From Nemertoderma westbladi (taxonomy: Eukaryota; Xenacoelomorpha; Nemertodermatida; Nemertodermatidae), in the NCBI GenBank assembly GCA_032718475.1, contig JAUCBJ010002142.1, positions 1 through 42,776 on the forward strand: a stretch of DNA of 42,776 nt. Direction: 5' to 3'. Below the pieces are notes generated by a model. The model worked only from the letters and a program-made list of their open reading frames with translations, was not told where the DNA came from and did no database searches. Shown here in pieces: positions 1-12,700 of this stretch (the first letter of the stretch is position 1; each line of letters begins with the position of its first letter). The translations under genes and the position numbers were made by a program.

Positions 1-844
1 TAAGTCATTTTGAAAGATCAAACAAAATATATATAACTTTTATGTAGAATTTAGCGATCTTATGGTTGCATATTATATAGTATTATGTATAATCATATTC
101 TATATAACTCCAGCAATTTCTACACTTTAGCCAAATCGGGAAATCCTTGGTAGGACTGGTCATATGGATGCACAACACATTTTGATGATATAGGAATATT
201 TAATTAGTTATGTATATCTATATAACTTTATATATGTATTTTGTTTGTTTATAGGACTGTTACTAAGATAAAACATTTCCATTTTTAATGAAACATCAAT
301 TCCACGTTTTTGCCTAACGGACCTACACCCTATCACAACATTTAATGAATTAAAATTGTTTTTACTAACTAGTAAACATCATTATGTGCAAATATCACGA
401 TTCAGAGATATGACCGCTGATCATAGTACCAAACGAGAGAGAGCGAGCTTTGTTGAATAAGAAACGAAGTATGAAATTTTGATACCTTACATTAAATTAT
501 CACAACTAAAAATGCTAAATAATAAATTAATCACATTAACATTGTAACATTTATATCAATTTACGCTATTAATTGCAGACTACAACTACCACTAACTAGA
601 CCTAAAATTATAGCTGTTGTTATAAAATAATGAATGCCTTCACGCTTTTAAAAATTTTTAATAGTAATAAGCTAAATATTATCATCTGCAACTTGAGCTG
701 TATTCTATTTCTTCATTTATTCCAGCATTGTTCCCTTGACCTTTGGCCTCTGAAAAAATATGCTTTTACAATCCCTCGAATATACGGATAAAAAGTTGGA
801 CAAAAAATAATTATTTATGTAAAAGAATAGTTATTTTTCAAAAT
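1..844. other. AT-rich flank, no gene seen
   Basis: AT-rich sequence downstream of the zinc-finger gene. I see no exon with plausible splice sites, no RNA gene and no clear repeat structure. It ends where a retrotransposon fragment begins abruptly. Confidence 0.5.
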
Positions 845-2575
845 TAACAACCACAATAATGAACAAGAATGGTGCAAGTATGTCTCCTTGGAGGACGCCC
901 CATAACACTTCAAATGGTTCTGTGTCACCGTCAACAGTAGACACAAATGTTGTCGAACCATCGTATACTGATCTGATTGCTGCAATAATTTCATCAGGAA
1001 TCCCATATAATGAAAGTATGCTGAACATACGTGAGCGAGAGACTGAATCAAAGGCCTTGAAGAAGTCAACAAAGATAACAGCCAGATGCCTGTCTTTCTT
1101 TTTTGATAACTCTTCAATTATCCTTCTAAGTGCCAAAATGGGCTCCATGGTCCCACGACCTTTACGGAACCCATTCTGATTTCCACGGAGCAGTCTCTCA
1201 ATGGGACCCCTGATGCGATTTAATACAATCCTATTGTATAGCTTTGCAGCAATCGAGATCAATGAGATTCCCCGAAAAGAACCAGTGTTAGGTTGCCCTT
1301 CTTGGGAACTGGCACCAACTTATTTGTTTTCATTTCTTGTGGGACTCTTGTTGTTCGGTACATGTCTACTATGATGGGATAGATGAGCTTTAAACACTCA
1401 GGTATTTTAAAGACCTCAGGGGGAACACCATCTACTCCACTGGCACGATTGGTCTTAATGCTCTTTGTTGGTTTGCTTTTCCGCCCAGTAAGCAAGTTGA
1501 TCGATTTCCATGCCTAAATGGAAAAATTGGCCTAAATTGGTGCTTGGTCCTTGGTCTAAATGCTCTTTGCAGCAGCCTTCACTTCTGCAAAGGACATATC
1601 GCCAATGGGAATATCTGGGAGTACAGACTCAGACACTTTTACTTCTATAAAGTTATCAGGCAATACCCTGTCATTATTGAGGAGCTTTTCAAAGTGGGCC
1701 TTCAACCATTGAGGCGATCGGCTGGTGATTCAGCCTTAACCTTGGTGGTTGGTTGGCTTTTCCACCCAGTAAGCAAGTTGACCGATTTCCATGCCTGGGT
1801 TGATTGCCTGTTGTCGTCAGCATCATTGATGGCATCAACCTGTTGGTTTATTAGCTCCTGTAGATTAACAGAGTACTGCCTGTTCAGGGACCTAGATGCA
1901 GCCTTAACTGCATTCTTGGCCACTGTAGTCTGTTTGAGTCAGGACTCTTTCTGCGCCTTATAGAGGTCATTTCGGCACTTCTGAATTTTGTTGTCAGTCC
2001 AGGGGGCCCTTTTCCTGTTTCGCGGGTATACAGGAACTGTTTCTGCAGCTGCTAACTTAACTGCTTCTGTGAAGGCAGTATAGCCCTCGCAGTGATCTGC
2101 CGCAAGAACCTCATACCTGTTGCTCAGCTGTAGTGTGAAGCTGGATCTCACACTTGGCTGTTGCAACAGAGAGGACCAGTCATGCCGCGGCAAGGCAGAT
2201 TTCGTTGTTCTGCTAGAACACGCAGACTAAGTCTTACCTTGGCCACAATAAGGCGGTGATCACTGGAGAAGGGTCGAAGTGTAAATGCATTACAGTCTTG
2301 TATAGAGCTCCTGTATTTCCTACGAAACAGAATATGGTCTATCTGGGACTTGTGACCACTGGGTCCACTATGAGTCCATAGCTTTCCAGTTCGCTTCTTG
2401 AACTGGGTTCCAGCCGAAAACAATCCATTTCCAAAGATAAAATCCTGAAGACGGACGGAATTTCGGTTAACACTATTGCTATAGACCCAGGGCGATGTAG
2501 GTGATTGATGCAGACTTGGCATTAAAGTCTCCCAGGAATGTTAAGAATGCATGGCATGACCTTGAGCCGCGCCGA
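845..2575 (-). pseudogene. Dead RTE-like LINE fragment (family A), endonuclease to mid reverse transcriptase
   Basis: Fragment of a non-LTR retrotransposon with an APE-type endonuclease. Read from high to low coordinates it shows the GDFNA motif (about 2530), the endonuclease C-terminus with SQIDHIL and the SSDHRL catalytic motif (about 2330-2240), a linker (2193-1939), the start of the reverse transcriptase (ASGVDGVPPEVFK, about 1440), and then FVDFFKAFDS and GVLQGDILAPFLF (about 1090-870). It stops inside the reverse transcriptase just before the catalytic YxDD block. Several frame changes and stops separate these pieces, so it is inactive. A second copy at 31030-32200 overlaps its end and continues to the C-terminus. 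The RTE-like assignment is from remembered family features. Confidence 0.85.
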
Positions 2576-3142
2576 CTGGAGCTCATATTGTAACCCGGAG
2601 AAACCCCCGGGCTCCAGGTCCGGCTCCGGATACAATGTTAGCTCTGTTGCATCCCTAGTCACTACCACTAGATTTTGAACTGAAATCGGCCAATTGCGCT
2701 TAGTTCTACAATATTATTGTTCTTTAATTATATAACCTCATTTGTTATCTTAACTGGAAACTTGCTATTCGGCTGGTAAATACTGAAAGTCAGTAAGCGC
2801 AACTTGAAAATATCACGTTTGAAATTTCTCTATTTGAAACCGATGTATTTTTTCTGAATCTCAAATTTTCTGAACAACTACTCAACCAACTGCATTAAAA
2901 AGACCAACAATGATTAAGATCGGAAATTTGCAGGCAAAAACTCCATTAATCTTTGACGTACCTCGCTGGGATTTACATTGATAATGACGGTAATTAATAA
3001 TTGTGCGAAAGATTTTTTTTTTTATCAATGACTATTAAATAAAACAAAACGAATTATAAGAAACAGTTCACTTGATATTATTAAAGAAATAACTTGAAAA
3101 ATTGGCATATTTTGCTAAATAATATAAAATTAACTTTCAGTT
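2576..3142 (-). other. 3' flank / probable 3' UTR of the zinc-finger gene
   Basis: AT-rich sequence just after the stop codon of the last exon. I find no AATAAA on the minus strand here. An ATTAAA lies at 2713-2718, about 430 bp past the stop, and could be the poly(A) signal. No other gene is visible. Confidence 0.4.
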
Positions 3143-3747
3143 TTAGTTTTGTAGAGAATCTAGACTAGAAGGACCCAACAGCTGATTGAGAACCTCCAAG
3201 GATAGAGTAGGAAAGGAATGATGTGATGTTGATGAGGTCATTGACGTATTGTGACTCTCGGCGAAGTTGACATTGAAGAAGTCTACAACCCCCGTCCAAG
3301 TTGGGAGAACTGCGACGGCCGGATGTAGGACGTCATTAGATATCAAGTAAGGGCTGGTGACGTCATTAGTTATAGCACCGGAAGGGATGACGTCATTAGT
3401 GACCGCCAATCTACCGGGCTGACCTTCCGCCCTATCCGCCGTCGATTTCTCCGATTCCGCTACATTCGCCGTTTTCAGCGCGGCCATCGTCCCATCGGCC
3501 ATCGTCCCATCGGCCATCGGCCATCGGCCCTTTCGTTTAGCTCTTCGTTTAGACCCTGGTGCGTGATACACCTTGTAATGGAGTTTCAAGGCCTCGTTGC
3601 TAAGCAACGCCCTGCCGCAGGTCTCACAACGGAACCTCCGCACCCCGGAATGGACCTCGAGATGTTCTCTCCAGAGTCGGGGGTTTACGAACGTGTCCGG
3701 ACACTCATCGCACTTAAAAGGACGACATTTTGGGTGAATCTTTACAA
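3143..3747 (-). CDS. Zinc-finger gene, exon 11 (last coding exon)
   Basis: The acceptor TTTTTAG ends at 3748. The exon opens with two bases that complete a split codon, then finishes the second histidine of the finger begun in exon 10. Two full fingers follow: FKCDEC...H-LEV-H and FRCETC...H-YKVY-H. After them comes a basic stretch (GSKRRAKRKGR), a short in-frame repeat of ADGTM, and a Ser/Thr-rich low-complexity tail of about 130 residues ending SLDSLQN-stop. The tail carries no domain I recognise. The true exon extends past the GTG codon at 3643, because the upstream reading is open, finger-like and reaches the acceptor. Confidence 0.88.
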
Positions 3748-6700
3748 CTAAAAATTGAATAAATTGGAATATTAATTACAATAAACAAATATAGAATGTG
3801 AAAAGATAAAGAAAGGGGGTAGCTATTTAACACAGTCAAAGTAAGCCTATAGTAACAGGGCAAGACTTTCAAAAATGAATCATTTTTGGAATAAGGGTCA
3901 ATCGATAACTGAAGGTTGTTTTAAAAAAATCTTCTTAATTACCCCCCCCCCCCCCCCCCCCCCCCCGACACACTACTAACTGTGATTAGTTAAGGCGTCG
4001 TTCTTCTTAAACTCCCTCTCACAGGCCGGACAGGAATACAGTTCCGTTGGATCTCGAACAACCCGTTTGTGGATCGACGAATGTCGAAGCATCATAGATT
4101 TACATCGAAAACTCCGCGAACAATCCTAAAGAGAATATTAAATAAACTATTCAGGGGGCGATATACAAAAAAAGTGACCAAACCAGAGTCATATTATGGG
4201 AAAAAATAAAGTTTCTCGAAACCCAACATATGATAATTCTGAAAGCTCAGAGTCCGTAGAATTCAATGCGGTTATTGGCCGACCTATCTGTAAAAAAAAA
4301 TATACTGCTTGTCACTTCCTGCCCACTGCCTGTAACCATTATTTTAACACATATTCTAGGATAATTGGTTACAGGCGTGGGACACTTGTCCCCTGTAACC
4401 TTCCATGTAAATGTAATGAGAGCCTGGTTACAGGTGGTTACAGGTGGGGGGACGTTTTATGGAATGACTGACACTGCCAAACACACATTATAAATCCTGC
4501 GTTTGAACCTTATACATCAAATGGAAGCCTTTTTAAGGAGGATTTCAGAACTGTTATTGTTTTACCGAGGTACCAATTATGGGATTCTATCAGCTTTAAC
4601 GTTGGTTACATGAGGGGACAGTTTATGGTTTACCCTCCCGATCTGAGGCTCTTCAAACCCACATATCTTCAAAAGTTTTTGATGAATTTGTATAATTGTT
4701 TTTGTGTCTTACAGCTGAGTAATTACGGATTCTTAAAAAAAAATGTCAAGGTGTGCCGGTAAACACAATTGCCGTTATTCAATTTTTGCCATTGGGGACA
4801 TTTCAAGTGGTGTAGTAGAAAACAAAATGTTCCAGGATCTCCTGTATGCTAACTATACATCTATAGACTATGATATTTCTTAAAATTTATAGACAAATTT
4901 TGGAGCTTTCATTTGGTATATAACATATTAACTTTTATTGACTTTAGATAGAAACTAAAAAGCTCCTTATTTAACTGGGACTCCTAATAATTTTTTTTGT
5001 CAAAACATCACGTTTTCCGTGGTTTTTGAGGATATCAAGCAAAATTTAATGCTATTTATTTACAGTAGCGTTTAGCAAACATGGTTTCCTAGATTCCTGA
5101 TGAAAATGTCTACCTGTAACATTTTATTTCATGAGATTTCATTCAGTAGAAATGGAATTACATCTTGTTCTCCAAACGGGGGCTTACATCACTTTTTTGT
5201 ATGTTTTGGCCACTTTTTTGTATACACAAGTATACACAAGGCTCCACAGTAACATTCCTTGCATACGAGGCGGAGTATTAATTGACAAATCAATGTGAGT
5301 GGGGCGAGCTACGGAGACTGGATGGACCGTCTGTCGTCGTCGTTGTGGGGCGAGCCACGGAGACTGGGTGAGCCGTCTGTCGTCGTCGTTGTGGGGCGAG
5401 CCACGGAGACTGGGTGAGCCGTGAGCCGTCTGTCGTCGTCGTTGTGGGGCGAGCCTCGGAGACTGGGTGAGCCGTCTGTTGTCGTCGTTGTGGGGCGAGC
5501 CACGGAGACTGGGTGAGCCGTGAGCCGTCTGTCGTCGTCGTTGTGGGGCGAGCCACGGAGACTGGGTGAGCCGTCTGTCGTGGTCGTTGTGGGGCGAGCC
5601 ACGGGGACTGGGTGAGCCGTCTGTTGTCGTCGTTGTGGGGCGAGCCACGGAGACTGGGTGAGCCGTGAGCCGTCTGTCGTCGTCGTTGTGGGGCGAGCCT
5701 CGGAGACTGGGTGAGCCGTCTGTTGTCGTCGTTGTGGGGCGAGCCACGGAGACTGGGTGAGCCGTGAGCCGTCTGTCGTCGTCGTTGTGGGGCGAGCCAC
5801 GGAGACTGGGTGAGCCGTCTGTCGTCGTCGTTGTGGGGCGAGCCACGGAGACTGGGTGAGCCGTCTGTTGTCGTCGTTGTGGGGCGAGCCACGGAGACTG
5901 GGTGAGCCGTCTGTCGTCGTCGTTGTGGGGCGAGCCACGGAGACTGGGTGAGCCGTCTGTTGTCGTCGTTGGGGGCGAGCCACGGAGACTGGGTGAGCCG
6001 TCTGTCGTCGTCGTTGTGGGGCGAGCCACGGAGACTGGGTGAGCCGTGAGCCGTCTGTCGTCGTCGTTGTGGGGCGAGCCACGGAGACTGGGTGAGCAGT
6101 CTGTCGTCGTCGTTGTGGGGCGAGCCACGGAGACTGGGTGAGCCGTTTGTTGTCGTCGTTGTGGGGCGAGCCACGGAGACTGGGTGAGCCATCTGTCGTC
6201 GTCGTTGTGGGGCGAGCCACGGAGACTGGGTGAGCCGTCTGTCGTCGTCGTTGTGGGGTGAGCCACGGAGACTGGGTGAGCAGTCTGTCGTCGTCGTTGT
6301 GGGGCGAGCCACGGAGACTGGATGGACCGTCTGTCGTCGTCGTTGTGGGGCGAGCCACGGAGACTGGGTGAGCCGTCTGTTGTCGTCGTTGTAAGGCGAG
6401 CCACGGAGACTGGGTGAGCCGTGAGCCGTCTGTCGTCGTCGTTGTGGGGCGAGCCACGGAGACTGGGTGAGCAGTCTGTCGTCGTCGTTGTGGGGCGAGC
6501 CACGGAGACTGGGTGAGCCGTCTGTTGTCGTCGTTGTAAGGCGAGCCACGGAGACTGGGTGAGCCGTCTGTCGTCGTCGTTGTGGGGCGAGCCACGGAGA
6601 CTGGGTGAGCCGTCTGTTGTCGTCGTTGTAAGGCGAGCCACGGAGACTGGGTGAGCCGTCTGTTGTCGTCGTTGTAAGGCGAGCCACGGAGACTGGGTGA

Positions 6701-9700
6701 GCCGTCTGTCGTCGTCGTTGTGGGGCGAGCCACGGAGACTGGGTGAGCCGTCTGTCGTCGTCGTTGGGGGCGAGCCACGGAGACTGGGTGAGCCGTCTGT
6801 CGTCGTCGTTGTGGGGCGAGCCACGGAGACTGGGTGAGCCGTCTGTTGTCGTCGTTGTAAGGCGAGCCACGGAGACTGGGTGAGCCGTCTGTTGTCGTCG
6901 TTGTGGGGCGAGCCACGGAGACTGGGTGAGCCGTGAGCCGTCTGTCGTCGTCGTTGTGGGGCGAGCCACGGAGACTGTGTGAGCCGTCTGTCGTCGTCGT
7001 CGTGGGGCGACGACCCACGGGGACTGGGTGAGCCGTCTGTTGTCGTCGTTGTGGGGCGAGCCACGGAGACTGGGTGAGCCGTCTGTTGTCGTCGTTGTAA
7101 GGCGAGCCACGGAGACTGGATGGACCGTCTGTCGTCGTCGTTGTGGGGCGAGCCACGGAGACTGGGTGAGCCGTCTGTCGTCGTCGTTGTGGGGCGATCC
7201 ACGGAGACTCGGTGAGCCGTCTGTTGTCGTCGTTGTGGGGCGAGCCACGGAGACTGTGTGAGCCGTCTGTTGTCGTCGTTGTAAGGCGAGCCACGGAGAC
7301 TGGATGGACCGTCTGTCGTCGTCGTTGTGGGGCGAGCCACGGAGACTGGGTGAGCCGTCTGTCGTCGTCGTTGTGGGGCGAGCCACGGAGACTCGGTGAG
7401 CCGTCTGTTGTCGTCGTTGTAAGGCGAGCCACGGAGACTGGGTGAGCCGTCTGTTGTCGTCGTTGTGGGGCGAGCCACGGAGACTGTGTGAGCCGTCTGT
7501 TGTCGTCGTTGTAAGGCGAGCCACGGAGACTGGATGGACCGTCTGTCGTCGTCGTTGTGGGGCGAGCCACGGAGACTGGGTGAGCCGTCTGTCGTCGTCG
7601 TTGTGGGGCGATCCACGGAGACTCGGTGAGCCGTCTGTTGTCGTCGTTGTGGGGCGAGCCACGGAGACTGGGTGAGCCGTGAGCCGTCTGTCGTCGTCGT
7701 TGTGGGGCGAGCCACGGAGACTGGGTGAGCCGTGAGCCGTCTGTCGTCGTCGTTGTGGGGCGAGCCACGGAGACTGGGTGAGCCGTCTGTTGTCGTCGTT
7801 GTGGGGCGAGCCACGGAGACTGGGTGAGCCGTCTGTTGTCGTCGTTGTGGGGCGAGCCACGGAGACTGGGTGAGCCGTCTGTTGTCGTCGTTGTGGGGCG
7901 AGCCACGGAGACTGGGTGAGCCGTGAGCCGTCTGTCGTCGTCGTTGTGGGGCGAGCCACGGAGACTGGGTGAGCCATCTGTCGTCGTCGTTGTGGGGCGA
8001 GCCACGGAGACTGGGTGAGCCGTCTGTTGTCGTCGTTGTGGGGCGAGCCACGGAGACTGGGTGAGCCGTGAGCCGTCTGTCGTCGTCGTTGTGGGGCGAG
8101 CCACGGAGACTGGGTGAGCCGTCTGTTGTCGTCGTTGTAAGGCGAGCCACGGAGACTGGGTGAGCCGTCTGTTGTCGTCGTTGTGGGGCGAGCCACGGAG
8201 ACTGGGTGAGCCGTGAGCCGTCTGTCGTCGTCGTTGTGGGGCGAGCCACGGAGACTGGGTGAGCCATCTGTCGTCGTCGTTGTGGGGCGAGCCACGGAGA
8301 CTGGGTGAGCCGTGAGCCGTCTGTCGTCGTCGTTGTGGGGCGAGCCACGGAGACTGGGTGAGCCGTCTGTCGTCGTCGTTGTGGGGCGAGCCACGGAGAC
8401 TGGGTGAGCCGTCTGTTGTCGTCGTTGTGGGGCGAGCCACGGAGACTGGGTGAGCCGTCTGTTGTCGTCGTTGTGGGGCGAGCCACGGAGACTGGGTGAG
8501 CCGTGAGCCGTCTGTCGTCGTCGTTGTGGGGCGAGCCACGGAGACTGGGTGAGCCATCTGTCGTCGTCGTTGTGGGGCGAGCCACGGAGACTGGGTGAGC
8601 CGTCTGTTGTCGTCGTTGTAAGGCGAGCCACGGAGACTGGGTGAGCCGTCTGTTGTCGTCGTTGTGGGGCGAGCCACGGAGACTGGGTGAGCCGTGAGCC
8701 GTCTGTCGTCGTCGTTGTGGGGCGAGCCACGGAGACTGGGTGAGCCGTGAGCCGTCTGTCGTCGTCGTTGTGGGGCGAGCCACGGAGACTGGGTGAGCCG
8801 TCTGTTGTCGTCGTTGTAAGGCGAGCCACGGAGACTGTGTGAGCCGTCTGTCGTCGTCGTTGTGGGGCGAGCCACGGAGACTGGGTGAGCCGTCTGTTGT
8901 CGTCGTTGTGGGGCGAGCCACGGAGACTGGGTGAGCCGTCTGTTGTCGTCGTTGTGGGGCGAGCCACGGAGACTGGGTGAGCCGTGAGCCGTCTGTCGTC
9001 GTCGTTGTGGGGCGAGCCACGGAGACTGGGTGAGCCATCTGTCGTCGTCGTTGTGGGGCGAGCCACGGAGACTGGGTGAGCCGTCTGTTGTCGTCGTTGT
9101 GGGGCGAGCCACGGAGACTGGGTGAGCCGTGAGCCGTCTGTCGTCGTCGTTGTGGGGCGAGCCACGGAGACTGGGTGAGCCGTCTGTTGTCGTCGTTGTA
9201 AGGCGAGCCACGGAGACTGGGTGAGCCGTCTGTTGTCGTCGTTGTGGGGCGAGCCACGGAGACTGGGTGAGCCGTGAGCCGTCTGTCGTCGTCGTTGTGG
9301 GGCGAGCCACGGAGACTGGGTGAGCCATCTGTCGTCGTCGTTGTGGGGCGAGCCACGGAGACTGGGTGAGCCGTCTGTTGTCGTCGTTGTAAGGCGAGCC
9401 ACGGAGACTGGGTGAGCCGTGAGCCGTCTGTCGTCGTCGTTGTGGGGCGAGCCACGGAGACTGGGTGAGCCGTGAGCCGTCTGTCGTCGTCGTTGTGGGG
9501 CGAGCCACGGAGACTGGGTGAGCCGTCTGTTGTCGTCGTTGTAAGGCGAGCCACGGAGACTGGGTGAGCCGTGAGCCGTCTGTCGTCGTCGTTGTGGGGC
9601 GAGCCACGGAGACTGGGTGAGCCGTGAGCCGTCTGTCGTCGTCGTTGTGGGGCGAGCCACGGAGACTGGGTGAGCCGTCTGTTGTCGTCGTTGTAAGGCG

Positions 9701-12700
9701 AGCCACGGAGACTGTGTGAGCCGTCTGTTGTCGTCGTTGTGGGGCGAGCCACGGAGACTGGGTGAGCCGTCTGTTGTCGTCGTTGTAAGGCGAGCCACGG
9801 AGACTGGGTGAGCCGTGAGCCGTCTGTCGTCGTCGTTGTGGGGCGAGCCACGGAGACTGGGTGAGCCGTGAGCCGTCTGTCGTCGTCGTTGTGGGGCGAG
9901 CCACGGAGACTGGGTGAGCCGTCTGTTGTCGTCGTTGTGGGGCGAGCCACGGAGACTGGGTGAGCCGTGAGCCGTCTGTCGTCGTCGTTGTGGGGCGAGC
10001 CACGGAGACTGGGTGAGCCATCTGTCGTCGTCGTTGTGGGGCGAGCCACGGAGACTGGGTGAGCCGTCTGTTGTCGTCGTTGTGGGGCGAGCCACGGAGA
10101 CTGGGTGAGCCGTCTGTTGTCGTCGTTGTGGGGCGAGCCACGGAGACTGGGTGAGCCGTCTGTCGTCGTCGTTGTGGGGCGAGCCACGGAGACTGGGTGA
10201 GCCGTGAGCCGTCTGTCGTCGTCGTTGTGGGGCGAGCCACGGAGACTGGGTGAGCCGTGAGCCGTCTGTCGTCGTCGTTGTGGGGCGAGCCACGGAGACT
10301 GGGTGAGCCGTGAGCCGTCTGTCGTCGTCGTTGTGGGGCGAGCCACGGAGACTGGGTGAGCCGTGAGCCGTCTGTCGTCGTCGTTGTGGGGCGAGCCACG
10401 GAGACTGGGTGAGCCGTCTGTCGTCGTCGTTGTGGGGCGAGCCACGGAGACTGGGTGAGCCGTCTGTTGTCGTCGTTGTGGGGCGAGCCACGGAGACTGG
10501 GTGAGCCGTGAGCCGTCTGTCGTCGTCGTTGTGGGGCGAGCCACGGAGACTGGGTGAGCCGTCTGTCGTCGTCGTTGTGGGGCGAGCCACGGAGACTGGG
10601 TGAGCCGTCTGTCGTCGTCGTCGTGGGGCGACGACCCACGGGGACTGGGTGAGCCGTCTGTTGTCGTCGTTGTGGGGCGAGCCACGGAGACTGGGTGAGC
10701 CGTGAGCCGTCTGTCGTCGTCGTTGTGGGGCGATCCACGGAGACTCGGTGAGCCGTCTGTTGTCGTCGTTGTGGGGCGAGCCACGGAGACTGTGTGAGCC
10801 GTCTGTCGTCGTCGTTGTGGGGCGAGCCAAGGAGACTGGGTGAGCCGTCTGTTGTCGTCGTTGTGGGGCGAGCCACGGAGACTGGATGGACCGTCTGTCG
10901 TCGTCGTTGTGGGGCGAGCCACGGAGACTGGGTGAGCCGTCTGTCGTCGTCGTTGTGGGGCGATCCACGGAGACTGGGTGAGCCGTCTGTTGTCGTCGTT
11001 GTGGGGCGAGCCACGGAGACTGGGTGAGCCGTGAGCCGTCTGTCGTCGTCGTTGTGGGGCGAGCCACGGAGACTGTGTGAGCCGTCTGTCGTCGTCGTTG
11101 TGGGGCGAGCCACGGAGACTGGGTGAGCCGTCTGTCGTCGTCGTCGTGGGGCGACGACCCACGGGGACTGGGTGAGCCGTCTGTTGTCGTCGTTGTGGGG
11201 CGAGCCACGGAGACTGGGTGAGCCGTCTGTTGTCGTCGTTGTGGGGCGAGCCACGGAGACTGGGTGAGCCATCTGTCGTCGTCGTTGGGGGCGAGCCACG
11301 GAGACTGGGTGAGCCGTCTGTTGTCGTCGTTGTGGGGCGAGCCACGGAGACTGGGTGAGCCGTCTGTCGTCGTCGTTGTGGGGCGAGCCACGGAGACTGG
11401 GTGAGCCGTCTGTTGTCGTCGTTGTAAGGCGAGCCACGGAGACTGGGTGAGCCGTGAGCCGTCTGTCGTCGTCGTTGTGGGGCGAGCCACGGAGACTGGG
11501 TGAGCCGTGAGCCGTCTGTCGTCGTCGTTGTGGGGCGAGCCACGGAGACTGGGTGAGCCGTCTGTTGTCGTCGTTGTAAGGCGAGCCACGGAGACTGGGT
11601 GAGCCGTGAGCCGTCTGTCGTCGTCGTTGTGGGGCGAGCCACGGAGACTGGGTGAGCCGTGAGCCGTCTGTCGTCGTCGTTGTGGGGCGAGCCACGGAGA
11701 CTGGGTGAGCCGTCTGTTGTCGTCGTTGTAAGGCGAGCCACGGAGACTGTGTGAGCCGTCTGTTGTCGTCGTTGTGGGGCGAGCCACGGAGACTGGGTGA
11801 GCCGTCTGTTGTCGTCGTTGTAAGGCGAGCCACGGAGACTGGGTGAGCCGTGAGCCGTCTGTCGTCGTCGTTGTGGGGCGAGCCACGGAGACTGGGTGAG
11901 CCGTGAGCCGTCTGTCGTCGTCGTTGTGGGGCGAGCCACGGAGACTGGGTGAGCCGTCTGTTGTCGTCGTTGTGGGGCGAGCCACGGAGACTGGGTGAGC
12001 CGTGAGCCGTCTGTCGTCGTCGTTGTGGGGCGAGCCACGGAGACTGGGTGAGCCATCTGTCGTCGTCGTTGTGGGGCGAGCCACGGAGACTGGGTGAGCC
12101 GTCTGTTGTCGTCGTTGTGGGGCGAGCCACGGAGACTGGGTGAGCCGTCTGTTGTCGTCGTTGTGGGGCGAGCCACGGAGACTGGGTGAGCCGTCTGTCG
12201 TCGTCGTTGTGGGGCGAGCCACGGAGACTGGGTGAGCCGTGAGCCGTCTGTCGTCGTCGTTGTGGGGCGAGCCACGGAGACTGGGTGAGCCGTGAGCCGT
12301 CTGTCGTCGTCGTTGTGGGGCGAGCCACGGAGACTGGGTGAGCCGTGAGCCGTCTGTCGTCGTCGTTGTGGGGCGAGCCACGGAGACTGGGTGAGCCGTG
12401 AGCCGTCTGTCGTCGTCGTTGTGGGGCGAGCCACGGAGACTGGGTGAGCCGTCTGTCGTCGTCGTTGTGGGGCGAGCCACGGAGACTGGGTGAGCCGTCT
12501 GTTGTCGTCGTTGTGGGGCGAGCCACGGAGACTGGGTGAGCCGTGAGCCGTCTGTCGTCGTCGTTGTGGGGCGAGCCACGGAGACTGGGTGAGCCGTCTG
12601 TCGTCGTCGTTGTGGGGCGAGCCACGGAGACTGGGTGAGCCGTCTGTCGTCGTCGTCGTGGGGCGACGACCCACGGGGACTGGGTGAGCCGTCTGTTGTC

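Noticed and set aside
2148-2522. N-terminus of the 124-codon minus frame (MPSLHQSPTSPW) as a gene start
   Set aside because: The neighbouring frame reads the endonuclease motif GDFNA followed by family-like sequence; a frameshift joins the two, so this is a LINE remnant, not a start.
4196-4471. 91-codon plus frame as a small gene
   Set aside because: No domain, no splice or promoter evidence, and it lies inside an inverted-repeat element with repeated GGTTACAGG motifs.
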